Of a stretch of DNA of 64,000 nt, positions 7,270-17,083 are shown piece after piece. The position numbers and the translations under genes were made by a program. The notes below the pieces were generated by a model. The model saw nothing but the letters and a program-made list of their open reading frames with translations, was not told the origin of the DNA and did no database searches. The first letter of the stretch is position 1. Each line of letters begins with the position of its first letter. The stretch lies in contig CAZSYU010000013.1 in assembly GCA_964611345.1 (NCBI GenBank), positions 1 to 64,000 of the forward strand, given 5' to 3'. This DNA is from JALZVT01 sp964611345 (lineage in GTDB: Bacteria; Pseudomonadota; Gammaproteobacteria; Pseudomonadales; Azotimanducaceae).

Positions 7270-10200
7270 TCAGGTTTCCAGATAAACCCCTTTATGATCG
7301 CTATGAACCTCGAAGTGCTGCTCTAGCCCGCGTAGGTAAGGACTTTTTCGAGCCGATTCGCCGTTAATCTCTTTCAGTGCTATACGTGCGCTCACCCGAT
7401 TGAGCCCGCGAAGTAGTACGCAGGCTTTAACCGTGGCCTTTGAGTCTGGCGGACTGATAAAGCGCAAACGGCTGCCGTTGTTTTCGCTGAAGGCGACCAC
7501 TTTGCCTGCAACCATGATCAGGTGATTACCGGGGCGGCGGTGTGGTAAGGAAGTATCTGGCCAGACGAGCCCCAGGCCGCTTGGGCTAATAGGATCAAGT
7601 GCGCTTAGGAAAATATCGCGTGGCGTCCAACGGGCGGCAAATTCTCGCACAGCGTTCGGGGTTGCAAACTGGGGCCCAGAGAAGTCGGCGAAGAAGGCGC
7701 CGCTGACTACTTCGCCTGCCAGTTCCATTACTCGCAGGGCACCAAACAGATTGCGCCATTTATACGCTCCCCCCTCACGATTAGCGAGTTCCCGACAGAG
7801 TACTCCGTAGCGTTCCAACAGCACTCGAGCGTTTTGTTTGTGAGTTTCCAGTCTCTCAAGAGGGTCAGGCTCAGCAGATGGCGCTTCCAGCAGTGACCAG
7901 GCGCCTGGCCAAGTGACCCGGCGAGCCCGGCGCGAGCTGGTGTGGCCGCTGAGTTTGAAAGCAGCGCGATCACCCACCAACAGTGTGTCCAGTGAGTCAC
8001 TGGTCACCTGGCCTTGCCATGCCGCCTGCCAAAGTGCGGTGTTGAACTCTTCGGCGCTTGCGTTACTTGCATCGAGAAGTTGGGTGAAAGCGTAGCGGGC
8101 GTTCTTGTCGACGAACAGTTCAGCAAGTTCGCTCGTGGCTGTTGTGCGGCATTGCAGATTTTCTGCATAGTCAATAGTTATGCGTTCGCCGCCGGCGCCG
8201 AGCCAGCCAAGATCGAGTGCGATGAATGCCTGAGCGAGTATCGTCTGTGCGCCGGCGTTGTCGGCATCTACCGGCAGCGATTCAGGTGCCAGGCGTGGTG
8301 GCAGTAACTCCCGTAGCCACGTTTTTACGGGGGCGCTGAATCCTCGGAGTTGTTCCAGTGCAACGTCGGTGTTGCTTGCTCCCGCGTTGTGCCAGTGGGC
8401 CAGCCAACCGGGCCAGCTATCGACGGGCTTTGGTTCGATGGTGGGGCGGCTGGCACGGCGTTGAAAACGTAGCAGTATTTCGAAGTTTTCAACATCGCAG
8501 AAATATTCCTGGTGGTCGTCCGTGACTAGCGCACCAGTTACGAGATAGGTCGCGTTTGTCAGTGCAGCGACAGCAATTGGTGGGAGCAACACCTCAAGTT
8601 CGGCGTGGGTGAGTGGGCCGTGAAAGCTGAGAATTTCCTGGGTAAATGCTGTGACATCGCGATCATCGTCGCGATCTGGTAATTCGACTTCGCTTGTCAG
8701 CTCGAAGGCGGCGCATAGCGACCAGGCGTTCTCTGCGTGGGCAAACCAGCGCTGCCCCGCGTTGCGTAGCTCGACCAAGGGTGCACTCGTAGTCCCTTTC
8801 CCTTCGGCAATATTTATCGGATGAAACTCAGCAGGCAATTCTTCCGGTGCTAGCAATACTCTCTCTTTGACCCACTCTAGCCACTCCGCAGGGTCTTCAG
8901 GTGCGTAGTCGGGGTGGGTGCGCTTGCGCTTGTCGAGAAACTCTTCAATCACCGCTCTAGAGACACTGGGGCGCTGGGCGATTGCACTGGAGAGTAAGTC
9001 ATCTTGCAGGTTGCTGCGGCCGCGTGCTTCAGGCGTATCGTCCGCGTACATGTACTGGTTGATCTGGTTCCACGACAGGTTTGCAGCAAAGGGGCTGGGA
9101 GTGCTGGTGCTAACGAAGCGCCAGCTAATCTCGCCGTCTTGCAGTTCTTCGAGCAGGCGTTCCAGGTTGGTGAGGTCAAACTCGTCTTCGAGGCAAGTGC
9201 GCCACGCTTCAAGCAGAATTGGGAAGTCGGTGAGTGGTTTAGTTGCACTCAGTAGTTTTTTGCTTTGTAGCCGTGTCATCCACAGGGGTAGACGCTGATT
9301 AAATTTTTTGCGGGTAAGAAGTAGCGCCCGTCCCGCACATTCGCGGAACCGGGCACCAAAAAAATCGGAATCTTCCAGTGCTTCGCGCAAGTGGCCGCGC
9401 AGATTGTTAGCTGTAACCAACCCCATAACCTCATCGGGATCAGTGTCCTGAGTGAGCTGGATGATCAGTGCGTCATTGTCAGCCTGCAGCTCGGGAGGGT
9501 TGCCAAAGTGCTCGCGCCAGGCGTTCCCCAATGCCAACCCAAAGGGACGATTCACCCGCGCCCCCCAAAATGTATGAATGATTAGTTGGCGTTCGCCGCC
9601 GCTGCTGCGAAAACCCGCGGGCCCGGTGTTTACCTGTTCCAAAACAATTCTGTTGCGGCCGGGTAGCGGACCACTGTGGTCGCGCTGACGTTCCAGGTAG
9701 TCCACCAGCGTGTCTGCTGCTGGCGAGTCAAAACCGTGGTCTGTGATGAGTTGTTGATGGAGCGCAGGTCGTTGTTTCTGGTGTAGTAGTCGCTCGGCGT
9801 CGTCAAGTACGGACGCGATATAGGTGGAGAAATGGTAGTCACGATTTACCGATTCACTGCGCCAGAATGGTGGAGCCATAACATTTGCAGGAGCCGGATT
9901 TACCAGCACGTCGTCGTGGGTGATGCGTTGAATCTGCCAGTGACCGGAGCCGAGGTTGAAGGTGTCGCCAATGGTAGCTTCCCAAACGAACTCCTCATCA
10001 AGCTCACCAATGACTTGCCCGGAGCCAGCGTGGCGTAGTTTGAAATAGCCGCGATCGGGAATGGTGCCGCCGGAACTGTAGAAGGCCATAACGGCACCGC
10101 GGGTGGCGCGAATCCGGTTGTCCAGGCGGTCAAAAGTGATTCTGGGTGCGAGTTCGCGAATGCGCATGCCGGAATAACGGCCGGCAAGCATCTCAATAAC

Positions 10201-11529
10201 GGCGTCGTAGTGTTCCCGACGCAGATCGTGATAGGGCGCCGCTCGAGTGATCATTTGATACAGCTCATCCACGTCCCAGTCTTCTGAGGCGGTGGTGGCC
10301 ACAATAAGCTGCGCCAGAAGATCGAGTGGATTTTGGGTCACTGCCAGGGGTTCGATATCGCGCGCGTTTACTGCCGCCGCGAGTGCAGCTGCATGTAAAA
10401 AATCGTGCGAGTGGGTGGGGAACAGGGTGCCGACACTGGTTTCGCCCACGCGATGACCTGAACGTCCAATGCGTTGCAGAGAGGCCGACACGCTGGGTGG
10501 GGATTGAATGAGCACGACTTCATCGAGGCTGCCGATATCAATGCCCATTTCCAGCGAACTGGTGGCAACTATGGCGCGTAGTTCGCCACCCTTGAGTTTC
10601 TGTTCTACCGTGTGGCGAATATCCTTCGCCAGAGAACCGTGATGAGCGTAAGCCAGCGGCGCCGTAGTCTCGGTGTTGAGTTTCAGGGTGATCTTTTCTG
10701 CCAGCCGTCGGGAGTTGGTAAAGAACAAAGTAGACGTGTTGGCGCGCAGCCGTTCTTTGAAGGCGTCAGTTAAGGGTTCCCAGACCTTCTTGCCATCGGC
10801 GGCCACGTCCAGCGCACCGTCGGGCAGTTTGACCTGAAAGTCGATGGCTTTAGACTGGTCGGCACGAATAGTTCTGATGGCTCGGCGTTTGCCGGGTGCT
10901 GTAAACCCTGCAACCTGGCGGGCCACGGTTTCCAGTGGCTTAACGGTAGCTGAGAGAGCGATGCGCTGTGGCTCAAGCCCCATCCAGCAAAGGCGCTCTA
11001 GTGCGGTGAGGAGTTGTACACCGCGTCGATTGTTCACAATTGAATGCACCTCATCGAGAATCACAGTATCGATATGGCCGAGCATTTGCCTGCCCCGCAC
11101 ACTGGTGAGTAGTAGACTCAGACTTTCCGGTGTGGTGATAAGAATCTCGGGCGGGCGCCGCAGCATGCGCTGGCGCTCGTTTTGTGGCGTGTCGCCGCTG
11201 CGGGTCTGAACGCTCAATGCGGGGAAGCCAGGGTTGCTCTCCTCCAGGGCCTTCAGCGGATCGAGCAGGTTGGCGCGAATGTCGTTATTCAGCGCTTTCA
11301 GTGGCGAGACATACAGCACCGAAGTCACTCCGGGCTGAAGCTCGCCGCTGCTGTATTTGTTGAGTGCCCACAAGAAGGCAGTGAGGGTTTTGCCCGACCC
11401 TGTTGGAGCCGTGATCAGCGCATGCTCACGGCGTGCGATAACTGGCCAGCTTGCTAGCTGAACGTTAGTAGGCGCTGCGAAGGTGGTGGAGAAATAGTCT
11501 CGAACCAGAGGCTCAAACAAGGCCAGCAC
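7270..11529 (-). CDS. lhr: Lhr-type DEAD/DEAH-box ATP-dependent helicase
   Basis: About 1419 residues with this start. Walker A APTGSGKT (Lys47), DEVHS motif II, SATVKP motif III, the helicase-C domain with RIGRSGHR motif VI, then a winged helix and a long C-terminal beta region as in Lhr. Known Lhr proteins unwind DNA or RNA-DNA hybrids 3'-5' and are linked to DNA repair. The domain begins LALFEPLVRDYF, so the GTG at 11529 is the best start; no ATG exists in frame upstream and the TTG at 11859 would overlap the divergent CoA-transferase gene. About 90 bp separate the two divergent starts. Confidence is high for the family and low for the start. Confidence 0.9.
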   Translation of the reverse strand: MLALFEPLVRDYFSTTFAAPTNVQLASWPVIARREHALITAPTGSGKTLTAFLWALNKYSSGELQPGVTSVLYVSPLKALNNDIRANLLDPLKALEESNPGFPALSVQTRSGDTPQNERQRMLRRPPEILITTPESLSLLLTSVRGRQMLGHIDTVILDEVHSIVNNRRGVQLLTALERLCWMGLEPQRIALSATVKPLETVARQVAGFTAPGKRRAIRTIRADQSKAIDFQVKLPDGALDVAADGKKVWEPLTDAFKERLRANTSTLFFTNSRRLAEKITLKLNTETTAPLAYAHHGSLAKDIRHTVEQKLKGGELRAIVATSSLEMGIDIGSLDEVVLIQSPPSVSASLQRIGRSGHRVGETSVGTLFPTHSHDFLHAAALAAAVNARDIEPLAVTQNPLDLLAQLIVATTASEDWDVDELYQMITRAAPYHDLRREHYDAVIEMLAGRYSGMRIRELAPRITFDRLDNRIRATRGAVMAFYSSGGTIPDRGYFKLRHAGSGQVIGELDEEFVWEATIGDTFNLGSGHWQIQRITHDDVLVNPAPANVMAPPFWRSESVNRDYHFSTYIASVLDDAERLLHQKQRPALHQQLITDHGFDSPAADTLVDYLERQRDHSGPLPGRNRIVLEQVNTGPAGFRSSGGERQLIIHTFWGARVNRPFGLALGNAWREHFGNPPELQADNDALIIQLTQDTDPDEVMGLVTANNLRGHLREALEDSDFFGARFRECAGRALLLTRKKFNQRLPLWMTRLQSKKLLSATKPLTDFPILLEAWRTCLEDEFDLTNLERLLEELQDGEISWRFVSTSTPSPFAANLSWNQINQYMYADDTPEARGRSNLQDDLLSSAIAQRPSVSRAVIEEFLDKRKRTHPDYAPEDPAEWLEWVKERVLLAPEELPAEFHPINIAEGKGTTSAPLVELRNAGQRWFAHAENAWSLCAAFELTSEVELPDRDDDRDVTAFTQEILSFHGPLTHAELEVLLPPIAVAALTNATYLVTGALVTDDHQEYFCDVENFEILLRFQRRASRPTIEPKPVDSWPGWLAHWHNAGASNTDVALEQLRGFSAPVKTWLRELLPPRLAPESLPVDADNAGAQTILAQAFIALDLGWLGAGGERITIDYAENLQCRTTATSELAELFVDKNARYAFTQLLDASNASAEEFNTALWQAAWQGQVTSDSLDTLLVGDRAAFKLSGHTSSRRARRVTWPGAWSLLEAPSAEPDPLERLETHKQNARVLLERYGVLCRELANREGGAYKWRNLFGALRVMELAGEVVSGAFFADFSGPQFATPNAVREFAARWTPRDIFLSALDPISPSGLGLVWPDTSLPHRRPGNHLIMVAGKVVAFSENNGSRLRFISPPDSKATVKACVLLRGLNRVSARIALKEINGESARKSPYLRGLEQHFEVHSDHKGVYLET

Positions 11530-11620
11530 CTGGTCTTTAGTGTCTAGGTTGTTGGCGGGTGGTGCTGTAATGGTGCAATCTCGGGTGTTCGAGTCCGTTT
11601 CAGCATATAGAGAATCTTCA

Positions 11621-12937
11621 ATGTCACAACGTCCAATCACGCTTGCGCTGCAGGACTTTCCCGCGCTATTGCGCCGTCTTGCCAGAGAATTGGGCGCAGA
11701 GCGGGGCGCGGTTGGCAGGAGCGGTGGGGCTGCTGCCAGGCCCAGGGTATATGTGGCAGGCAGCTCCGGTGAACCGTCGGCAATGATCGCGACCTTGCGT
11801 AACCAACCGCAAGCGGCCGCCGGTTTGCATTTTGTGCAGTTTCCGCTGCCGGGGCTCAATCAGATGGATTTTACGGCGCTTGCTGCGGACACAGAACAGA
11901 CCGTGTTTTTCATGACCTCTGCCCTAAAGAACGCGGCAGTCGACAGGTTGCACTACGTGTCCATTCACATGCGCCGGGTGTATGACTATCTGTTAGAGAA
12001 CCCTGTGGCCATTGCGTTGTTGCAGGTTGCGCGAGACGCTAGTGGCGAGCTGCGGTTCGCGCTAAACGCCGATTTTGTTGAGGCCGCAGTGGCTAACCCG
12101 ACCACACTGGTGGTCGCGCAACTTAATGAGGGGTTTGTGGCGCCAATGGGTGCGCCACTTGCCATGCGACTTGATTATCTGGTTACGGGAGCGAGCGATG
12201 CTCCAGAATTTTTGAGTACTGCAAGCACAAAGGAAGACCTGGTGGCGCAGCAGATAGGTGAGCATGTAGCTTCGCTCATTCGCGATGGTGACTGTCTGCA
12301 AACTGGCATTGGTGCCATTCCGGGCGCCGTGCTCGCCGCACTTGGTGATAAGCGAGATCTTGGTTTTCATGGGGGTCTCATTGACGACGAGGTGCTCGAT
12401 TTGATTGAACAGGGTGTGATTACCGGTGCGCGAAAAACGCTGGATGTGGGACAACACGTGGCGGGTATGGCTTTGGGCAGTGGTGGCTTTATAGACCGGT
12501 TAGCGGCGAGAGATGATGTGCTTCTGGTTGGTGCCAACCGCACTCATGAGGCGGCGGTGATCGCTCAACTTGATAACTTTGTGTCGATTAACTCTGCGGT
12601 ACAGGTTGATCTTTTAGGCCAGATAAATGGTGAGTTTGCTGGCGGTCGACAAATCTCGGGTACAGGAGGCTCAGTCGACTTCATGCGTAGCGCCCGTGGC
12701 TCCAGAGGGGGTCGCTCGATTGTGGCGCTGCCGTCGACAGCTCGTGGTGGCTCGGTTTCACGAATAGTCCGGCGAGTAGAAATGGTAACTGCCCTGCGGA
12801 GCGATGTAGATATGGTGGTCACCGAGCACGGTGTAGCACATTTGCGGGATCTGTCCATGCCAGAAAGAGCTCGGCGCCTCATCGCGATTGCAGCGCCTGA
12901 ATTTCGCTCAGAACTGCAAAATGGCGAGGCGACGTGA
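11621..12937 (+). CDS. acetyl-CoA hydrolase/CoA-transferase family protein
   Basis: 438 residues, the Cat1/4-hydroxybutyrate CoA-transferase fold, with LQTGIGAIPGAVLAAL, the region DLGFHGGLIDDEVLDLIEQG and C-terminal TEHGVAHLRDLSMPERARRL. It should transfer CoA between acids or hydrolyse acyl-CoA. In characterised members the H-x-E-M motif carries the catalytic Glu that forms the glutamyl-CoA ester; here it reads HGGL, so that Glu is missing. The ATG at 11621 (AGAGA upstream) is preferred to the longer 11540 frame, which would overlap the helicase start region. Neighbouring acyl-CoA genes fit. Confidence 0.85.
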   Translation: MSQRPITLALQDFPALLRRLARELGAERGAVGRSGGAAARPRVYVAGSSGEPSAMIATLRNQPQAAAGLHFVQFPLPGLNQMDFTALAADTEQTVFFMTSALKNAAVDRLHYVSIHMRRVYDYLLENPVAIALLQVARDASGELRFALNADFVEAAVANPTTLVVAQLNEGFVAPMGAPLAMRLDYLVTGASDAPEFLSTASTKEDLVAQQIGEHVASLIRDGDCLQTGIGAIPGAVLAALGDKRDLGFHGGLIDDEVLDLIEQGVITGARKTLDVGQHVAGMALGSGGFIDRLAARDDVLLVGANRTHEAAVIAQLDNFVSINSAVQVDLLGQINGEFAGGRQISGTGGSVDFMRSARGSRGGRSIVALPSTARGGSVSRIVRRVEMVTALRSDVDMVVTEHGVAHLRDLSMPERARRLIAIAAPEFRSELQNGEAT

Positions 12938-13079
12938 GCGAGTTCTCATTCCTTGAAGCCTGGGTTGGCTGATTGTGGTTGGTAGCTCACGGTTTCGGTA
13001 CTAGGCTTAGATAGAATGCCTGGAGTGGTGTCGCGAGGACCGCGTCACGCTTTGGATTATTGAGTCTTGGAGGCTTGTC

Positions 13080-13328
13080 ATGGACTACATCGGCGTCGAT
13101 CCCACCGTTGGGTTGGAATGTAGCGACTGTCAATTTGTTTCGCGCCTGGCGTACAGTGAACTGTTGGACTGCGTAAACGCAGACGACGTCATTCACTGCG
13201 ATAGCTGTGGCCGGCAAATGGAGCACGACATGACCACGGTTAATGTGGTGCAGAACATTATTCGCCGCCGCATGAAGCAAGTGAACGATGCCAAAGGCCG
13301 TGATCTTGAACACGAAATGGAAGGCTAG
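13080..13328 (+). CDS. small zinc-ribbon-like protein, unknown function
   Basis: 82 residues with two CxxC knuckles (LECSDCQF and IHCDSCGRQM) about 25 residues apart, which would bind one Zn in a ribbon, then a basic helix (QNIIRRRMKQVNDAKGRDL). Such proteins often bind nucleic acids or other proteins. GGAGG sits about 7 nt before the ATG. No family is recognised. Confidence 0.75.
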   Translation: MDYIGVDPTVGLECSDCQFVSRLAYSELLDCVNADDVIHCDSCGRQMEHDMTTVNVVQNIIRRRMKQVNDAKGRDLEHEMEG

Positions 13329-13367
13329 TTAAAAAGAAGGCTAGTTATAAGAAGGTTAGATTGCGGG

Positions 13368-15473
13368 TTAAGCAGTCTTTTCGACCGACTCTCTAACAAT
13401 CTCTCCACCAAGCAGCTCTCTCAACACAAAAGCGTACTCTTCGGCAACTTCGTGCAGTGAATCGAAGCGCCCTGATTTACCACTGTGACCAGCACCCATG
13501 TTGGTTTTTAATAGCAAGGTGTTGGTATCCGTTTTTAGGTGTCGTAGTTTCGCAACGTACTTTGCGGGCTCCCAATAAGTAACCCTCGGATCATGCAAAC
13601 CTGCGGTCACCAGCATGGGTGGGTAAGCGCCCCGTCGTAACTGGTCGTAGGGCGAATAGCTGCGAATAAATTCGAACGCTACTTGGTCTTCGAGCGGATT
13701 ACCCCATTCTGGCCATTCCATTGGTGTTAGTGGCAAATCGGCGTCACACATCGTGTTTAGTACGTCGACGAATGGCACGTGGGATACCACAGCCCCCCAC
13801 AGCTCCGGCGCTTGGTTCACCACGGCTCCCATCAATTCGCCACCGGCACTGCCCCCCGCGATCGCAATGCGACCGGCGGAGCTCAGCCCTGAATCGATAA
13901 GCCCGCGTGCAACATCGACAAAGTCGTTAAAGGTGTTCGTTCGATGTGCCAGTTTGCCCGCTTCGTACCAGTGATAGCCGAGATCGTCGCCGCCGCGTAT
14001 GTGGGCAATGGCGAACACAAACCCGCGATCGAGTAATGACAGGCGTGACGTTGAAAAGCCCGGTGGAATGGCGCTGCCGTATGCGCCGTAGCCATACAGG
14101 TAAAGCGGGGTTTTTGAGTCTACCGCGGTATCTTTTCTTCGTACCAGACTGACGGGCACTGCTGCACCATCGCGAGCCGTTATCATCTTGCGTTCGCTGA
14201 CATAGGCCTGCGCATCATAGCCACTCGGAATCTCTTGCACTTTGCGAGTAAAGAGCTTTCGTGTTTGTGGGTTGTAATCCCATACGGTGGTGGGCGTCAC
14301 CATCGAGTTGTAACCAATACGCAACAGCTCGCAGTGGGAGTTCGCGTTGGTGCCGACGCCAGCGCTGTAAGTCGGTTCGGGAAACTCAATGTAGTGCTGG
14401 TTATTGTCATTGTCGATCAGCCGGATCTGATCGAGGCCCTGAACTCGCTCTTCGACCACTAACAGGTTGTCGAAGCAGACGAAATCTGTGAGGTAGTGGT
14501 CATCGCTACCATCGATGACGCTTTGCCAATTGCTCTGTTCGGGTGCACTTATTGGCGCCTTCACAAGGCGAAAATTTTTATGGGTGTCGTTGCTGAGAAT
14601 GTAGAAGTGCTCGCCGCGATGATCAATGTCGTATTCGTGACCCGTTGTTCGGGGGGTAATCAGCTGTGGCTCTGCGCTCGGGTTGTTGCTGGGAAGCACG
14701 CGCAATTCAGAGGTAATGTGGTCACCACTGGTGATCACGATGTAGGCGTCGGACTGGGTAGTGGAGACGTCTACGAAGAAACTATCATCGCTTTCGGTAT
14801 AAACGGCAACGTCATCTGCGCCTGATTCACCCAGTGTGTGGCGCTTGACCACGTAAGGGCGCCATTGCTCTGATAGCAAGGTGTAAAACAGGGTGTTGTT
14901 GTCTGCCGCCCAAGTGACACTGCCGCCGGTGTTGTCGATCTGATCATCCAGCTGCGTATCACTGAACAGATCTCTGATTCTAATGGAGTAACGCTCGCCG
15001 CCACTGGTATCAACGCAATACGCCAGAAACTGTCCGCTCGTGCTAATACTCATACCGCCCAGGCGGAAAAATTCAGCGTCGTCTGCGAGGGCAGGTTCAT
15101 CGAGAAAGCATACTTCTGCCTGTGGTGTATCAACCGGCCAGCGCCACCAGGTGCGGTATTGCGCGCCATGGGCAAAGCGCCATTGATACATCCAGCCGTC
15201 CTGTTGATAGGGCACACACGCATCATCCTGTGCTTGCCGGCCTTTTAGCTCTTCGAACAGTTTATCGGTTAACCCGGTCAGGGGTGCCATCTGCGTATCG
15301 AACCAGTCGTTCTCGGCGTTTAGATAGGCGAGGATTGCGGGGCTCTTGATCTCCGGGTAGCCGGGGTCGCGTAACCACGCATAGTGATCTTCAACGCGGA
15401 TGCCATGGTGCGTAAAACTATGCTTCTTGCGAGCGGCGATGGGGGGGTGATCGGGTTTAGAACGATTAGTCAT
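13368..15473 (-). CDS. ptrB: oligopeptidase B (S9 family serine peptidase)
   Basis: About 701 residues, typical size. An N-terminal beta-propeller (residues about 80-400) precedes the alpha/beta-hydrolase domain. The nucleophile is in GGSAGGELMG, the Asp in LHDPRV and the His in GAGHSG. Family members cleave short peptides after basic residues in the cytoplasm; no signal peptide is seen with this start. ATG 15473 is preceded by GGAG at 5 nt; the frame stays open upstream with further possible starts. Monocistronic. Confidence 0.9.
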   Translation of the reverse strand: MTNRSKPDHPPIAARKKHSFTHHGIRVEDHYAWLRDPGYPEIKSPAILAYLNAENDWFDTQMAPLTGLTDKLFEELKGRQAQDDACVPYQQDGWMYQWRFAHGAQYRTWWRWPVDTPQAEVCFLDEPALADDAEFFRLGGMSISTSGQFLAYCVDTSGGERYSIRIRDLFSDTQLDDQIDNTGGSVTWAADNNTLFYTLLSEQWRPYVVKRHTLGESGADDVAVYTESDDSFFVDVSTTQSDAYIVITSGDHITSELRVLPSNNPSAEPQLITPRTTGHEYDIDHRGEHFYILSNDTHKNFRLVKAPISAPEQSNWQSVIDGSDDHYLTDFVCFDNLLVVEERVQGLDQIRLIDNDNNQHYIEFPEPTYSAGVGTNANSHCELLRIGYNSMVTPTTVWDYNPQTRKLFTRKVQEIPSGYDAQAYVSERKMITARDGAAVPVSLVRRKDTAVDSKTPLYLYGYGAYGSAIPPGFSTSRLSLLDRGFVFAIAHIRGGDDLGYHWYEAGKLAHRTNTFNDFVDVARGLIDSGLSSAGRIAIAGGSAGGELMGAVVNQAPELWGAVVSHVPFVDVLNTMCDADLPLTPMEWPEWGNPLEDQVAFEFIRSYSPYDQLRRGAYPPMLVTAGLHDPRVTYWEPAKYVAKLRHLKTDTNTLLLKTNMGAGHSGKSGRFDSLHEVAEEYAFVLRELLGGEIVRESVEKTA

Positions 15474-15639
15474 TGAGCTCCGGGTAATACGGCTTTGTGT
15501 CATAACTGCGCTGCACAGTGCCAAAGCGGTGCAGAAGCCGACGCGATTTCGCGTCATGAGGGAGCATTTCACTTTAGAGCGTAGAAGTGAAGCAACGCGG
15601 GCCGCACTCTGCAGGCTTACTAGTTTTTGAGGTGCCGTT

Positions 15640-17082
15640 ATGAGCACAGTTCGTTCTGCTATCACCCCAACCAAGTCGAGTGTGCGCGTTATACTGGTTG
15701 TTTTGTTGGGGCTCGCGTCCATTATTCCACTGGGAATTGTCGATGGCGTCGCCACTGAACGTCGTGGTTACTTCGATCAGGCCCGACACGAAGTCGCAGA
15801 CAGCTGGGGCTTGCCGCAAGTGCTTACCGGTCCTGTGTTGGTAGTGCCGGTGGACTATGTGCCAACGGAGCCCGTTGGTGGCTGGGCGAGAAACGCGCAG
15901 GCAACCCGGGCGCAAAATCAAATTGTACGCAAGCACGTGGTGCTCTTGCCCGATGAGCTGGTGATTGACGGCGCTGTTGACTACGAGTTGCGAGAGCGTG
16001 CGATTTATCAAATTGCCCTGTTTGCTGCGGAAGTACACATCAGTGGTGCGTTTGCGAATCCGCGAGCGCGCGTAGAGGAATACTTGAGTTCACTGGGTAG
16101 CAACAAGGGCTTGGTAGATTTCTCTGGAGCCAAGCTTGTAATTGGCATTAGCGATCCCAGAGCGATTCGCCTGGGTACCACGAAAAACGGTGCAACCCGG
16201 CCCCAGAGCATGATGTGGGGTGATTCAACAGGGGTGCTAGAGGCGGGCAGCCTGCAAGCTATTATAGGGGCCAGCGTACAAGTGCCTGTGACCATCAAGG
16301 CCGCGTCGGAGGCCAACGAAACGACTCCGTTCGAGCTGCAATTGACCCTTGGCACCACCCAGCGGCTGGCAGTGAATGCGCTGGGAGGCAACACGCGGTT
16401 TACTCTGGCAAGCAGCTGGCCGCATCCAAGTTTTAATGGAGCGCACTCTCCCGTCCGTCGGGAGCTGTCAGCGGCTGGATTTGACGCGGTGTGGGAGGTG
16501 CATGGTCTCGCACGAAATCTACCCGCCATCTGGGTGCACGAAGACCAGCCACGCTCGATGTCAGGTCAGCAAATGGGTGTCAGTTTTTATAACCCGGTTA
16601 CTACGTACACGATCATTGATCGGGGTACTAAATATGGCCTGCTGTTTATCGCGCTCACTTTCCTCACCTTTTTGTGTTTCGAGCTGAGTGGAGGAACAGA
16701 GTTTCATGTTGTGCAGTACGCCGTGGTCAGTCTGGGTCTTATTATGTTTTACATGACGTTACTTGCCACCAGTGAGCACCTGAATTTTGCGCTGAGCTAT
16801 GTGCTGGCAACAACGCTGATAGTTGGGCTATTGGGAGCGTATACTTGGAGCATGACGAAGCGGCAAAAAAATCAGCGGGTACTCACAGCGACCATTGTTG
16901 GCGTGTTGCTGGGTTTGTATGTCACTCTGTTTGTGTTGTTGCAGCTTGAGGACTACGCCCTGGTGATGGGGACGATGTTGCTGCTTATCGGTCTGACCGC
17001 CCTTATGTATGCCACGAGAGATCTACACAAAGATCTGGCTGTTCCTGGCACCCGGCAAATGTCTGAGCTGGTGCAGGAATAG
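15640..17082 (+). CDS. creD: inner-membrane protein CreD-like
   Basis: 480 residues. One N-terminal membrane segment (VILVVLLGLASIIPLGIV), a large periplasmic domain with the LTGPVLVVPV motif of CreD, then five to six membrane segments (KYGLLFIALTFLTFLCFEL, AVVSLGLIMFYMTLL, VLATTLIVGLLGAYTWS and following). CreD is tied to envelope integrity and colicin E2 tolerance in E. coli; its activity is unknown. No creBC genes are adjacent. The downstream SRAP gene starts 1 nt past the creD stop. Confidence 0.9.
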   Translation: MSTVRSAITPTKSSVRVILVVLLGLASIIPLGIVDGVATERRGYFDQARHEVADSWGLPQVLTGPVLVVPVDYVPTEPVGGWARNAQATRAQNQIVRKHVVLLPDELVIDGAVDYELRERAIYQIALFAAEVHISGAFANPRARVEEYLSSLGSNKGLVDFSGAKLVIGISDPRAIRLGTTKNGATRPQSMMWGDSTGVLEAGSLQAIIGASVQVPVTIKAASEANETTPFELQLTLGTTQRLAVNALGGNTRFTLASSWPHPSFNGAHSPVRRELSAAGFDAVWEVHGLARNLPAIWVHEDQPRSMSGQQMGVSFYNPVTTYTIIDRGTKYGLLFIALTFLTFLCFELSGGTEFHVVQYAVVSLGLIMFYMTLLATSEHLNFALSYVLATTLIVGLLGAYTWSMTKRQKNQRVLTATIVGVLLGLYVTLFVLLQLEDYALVMGTMLLLIGLTALMYATRDLHKDLAVPGTRQMSELVQE

Positions 17083-17083
17083 T

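Noticed and set aside
11530..11859. TTG start extending the Lhr helicase
   Set aside because: It adds about 110 residues unlike the family and overlaps the divergent CoA-transferase gene.
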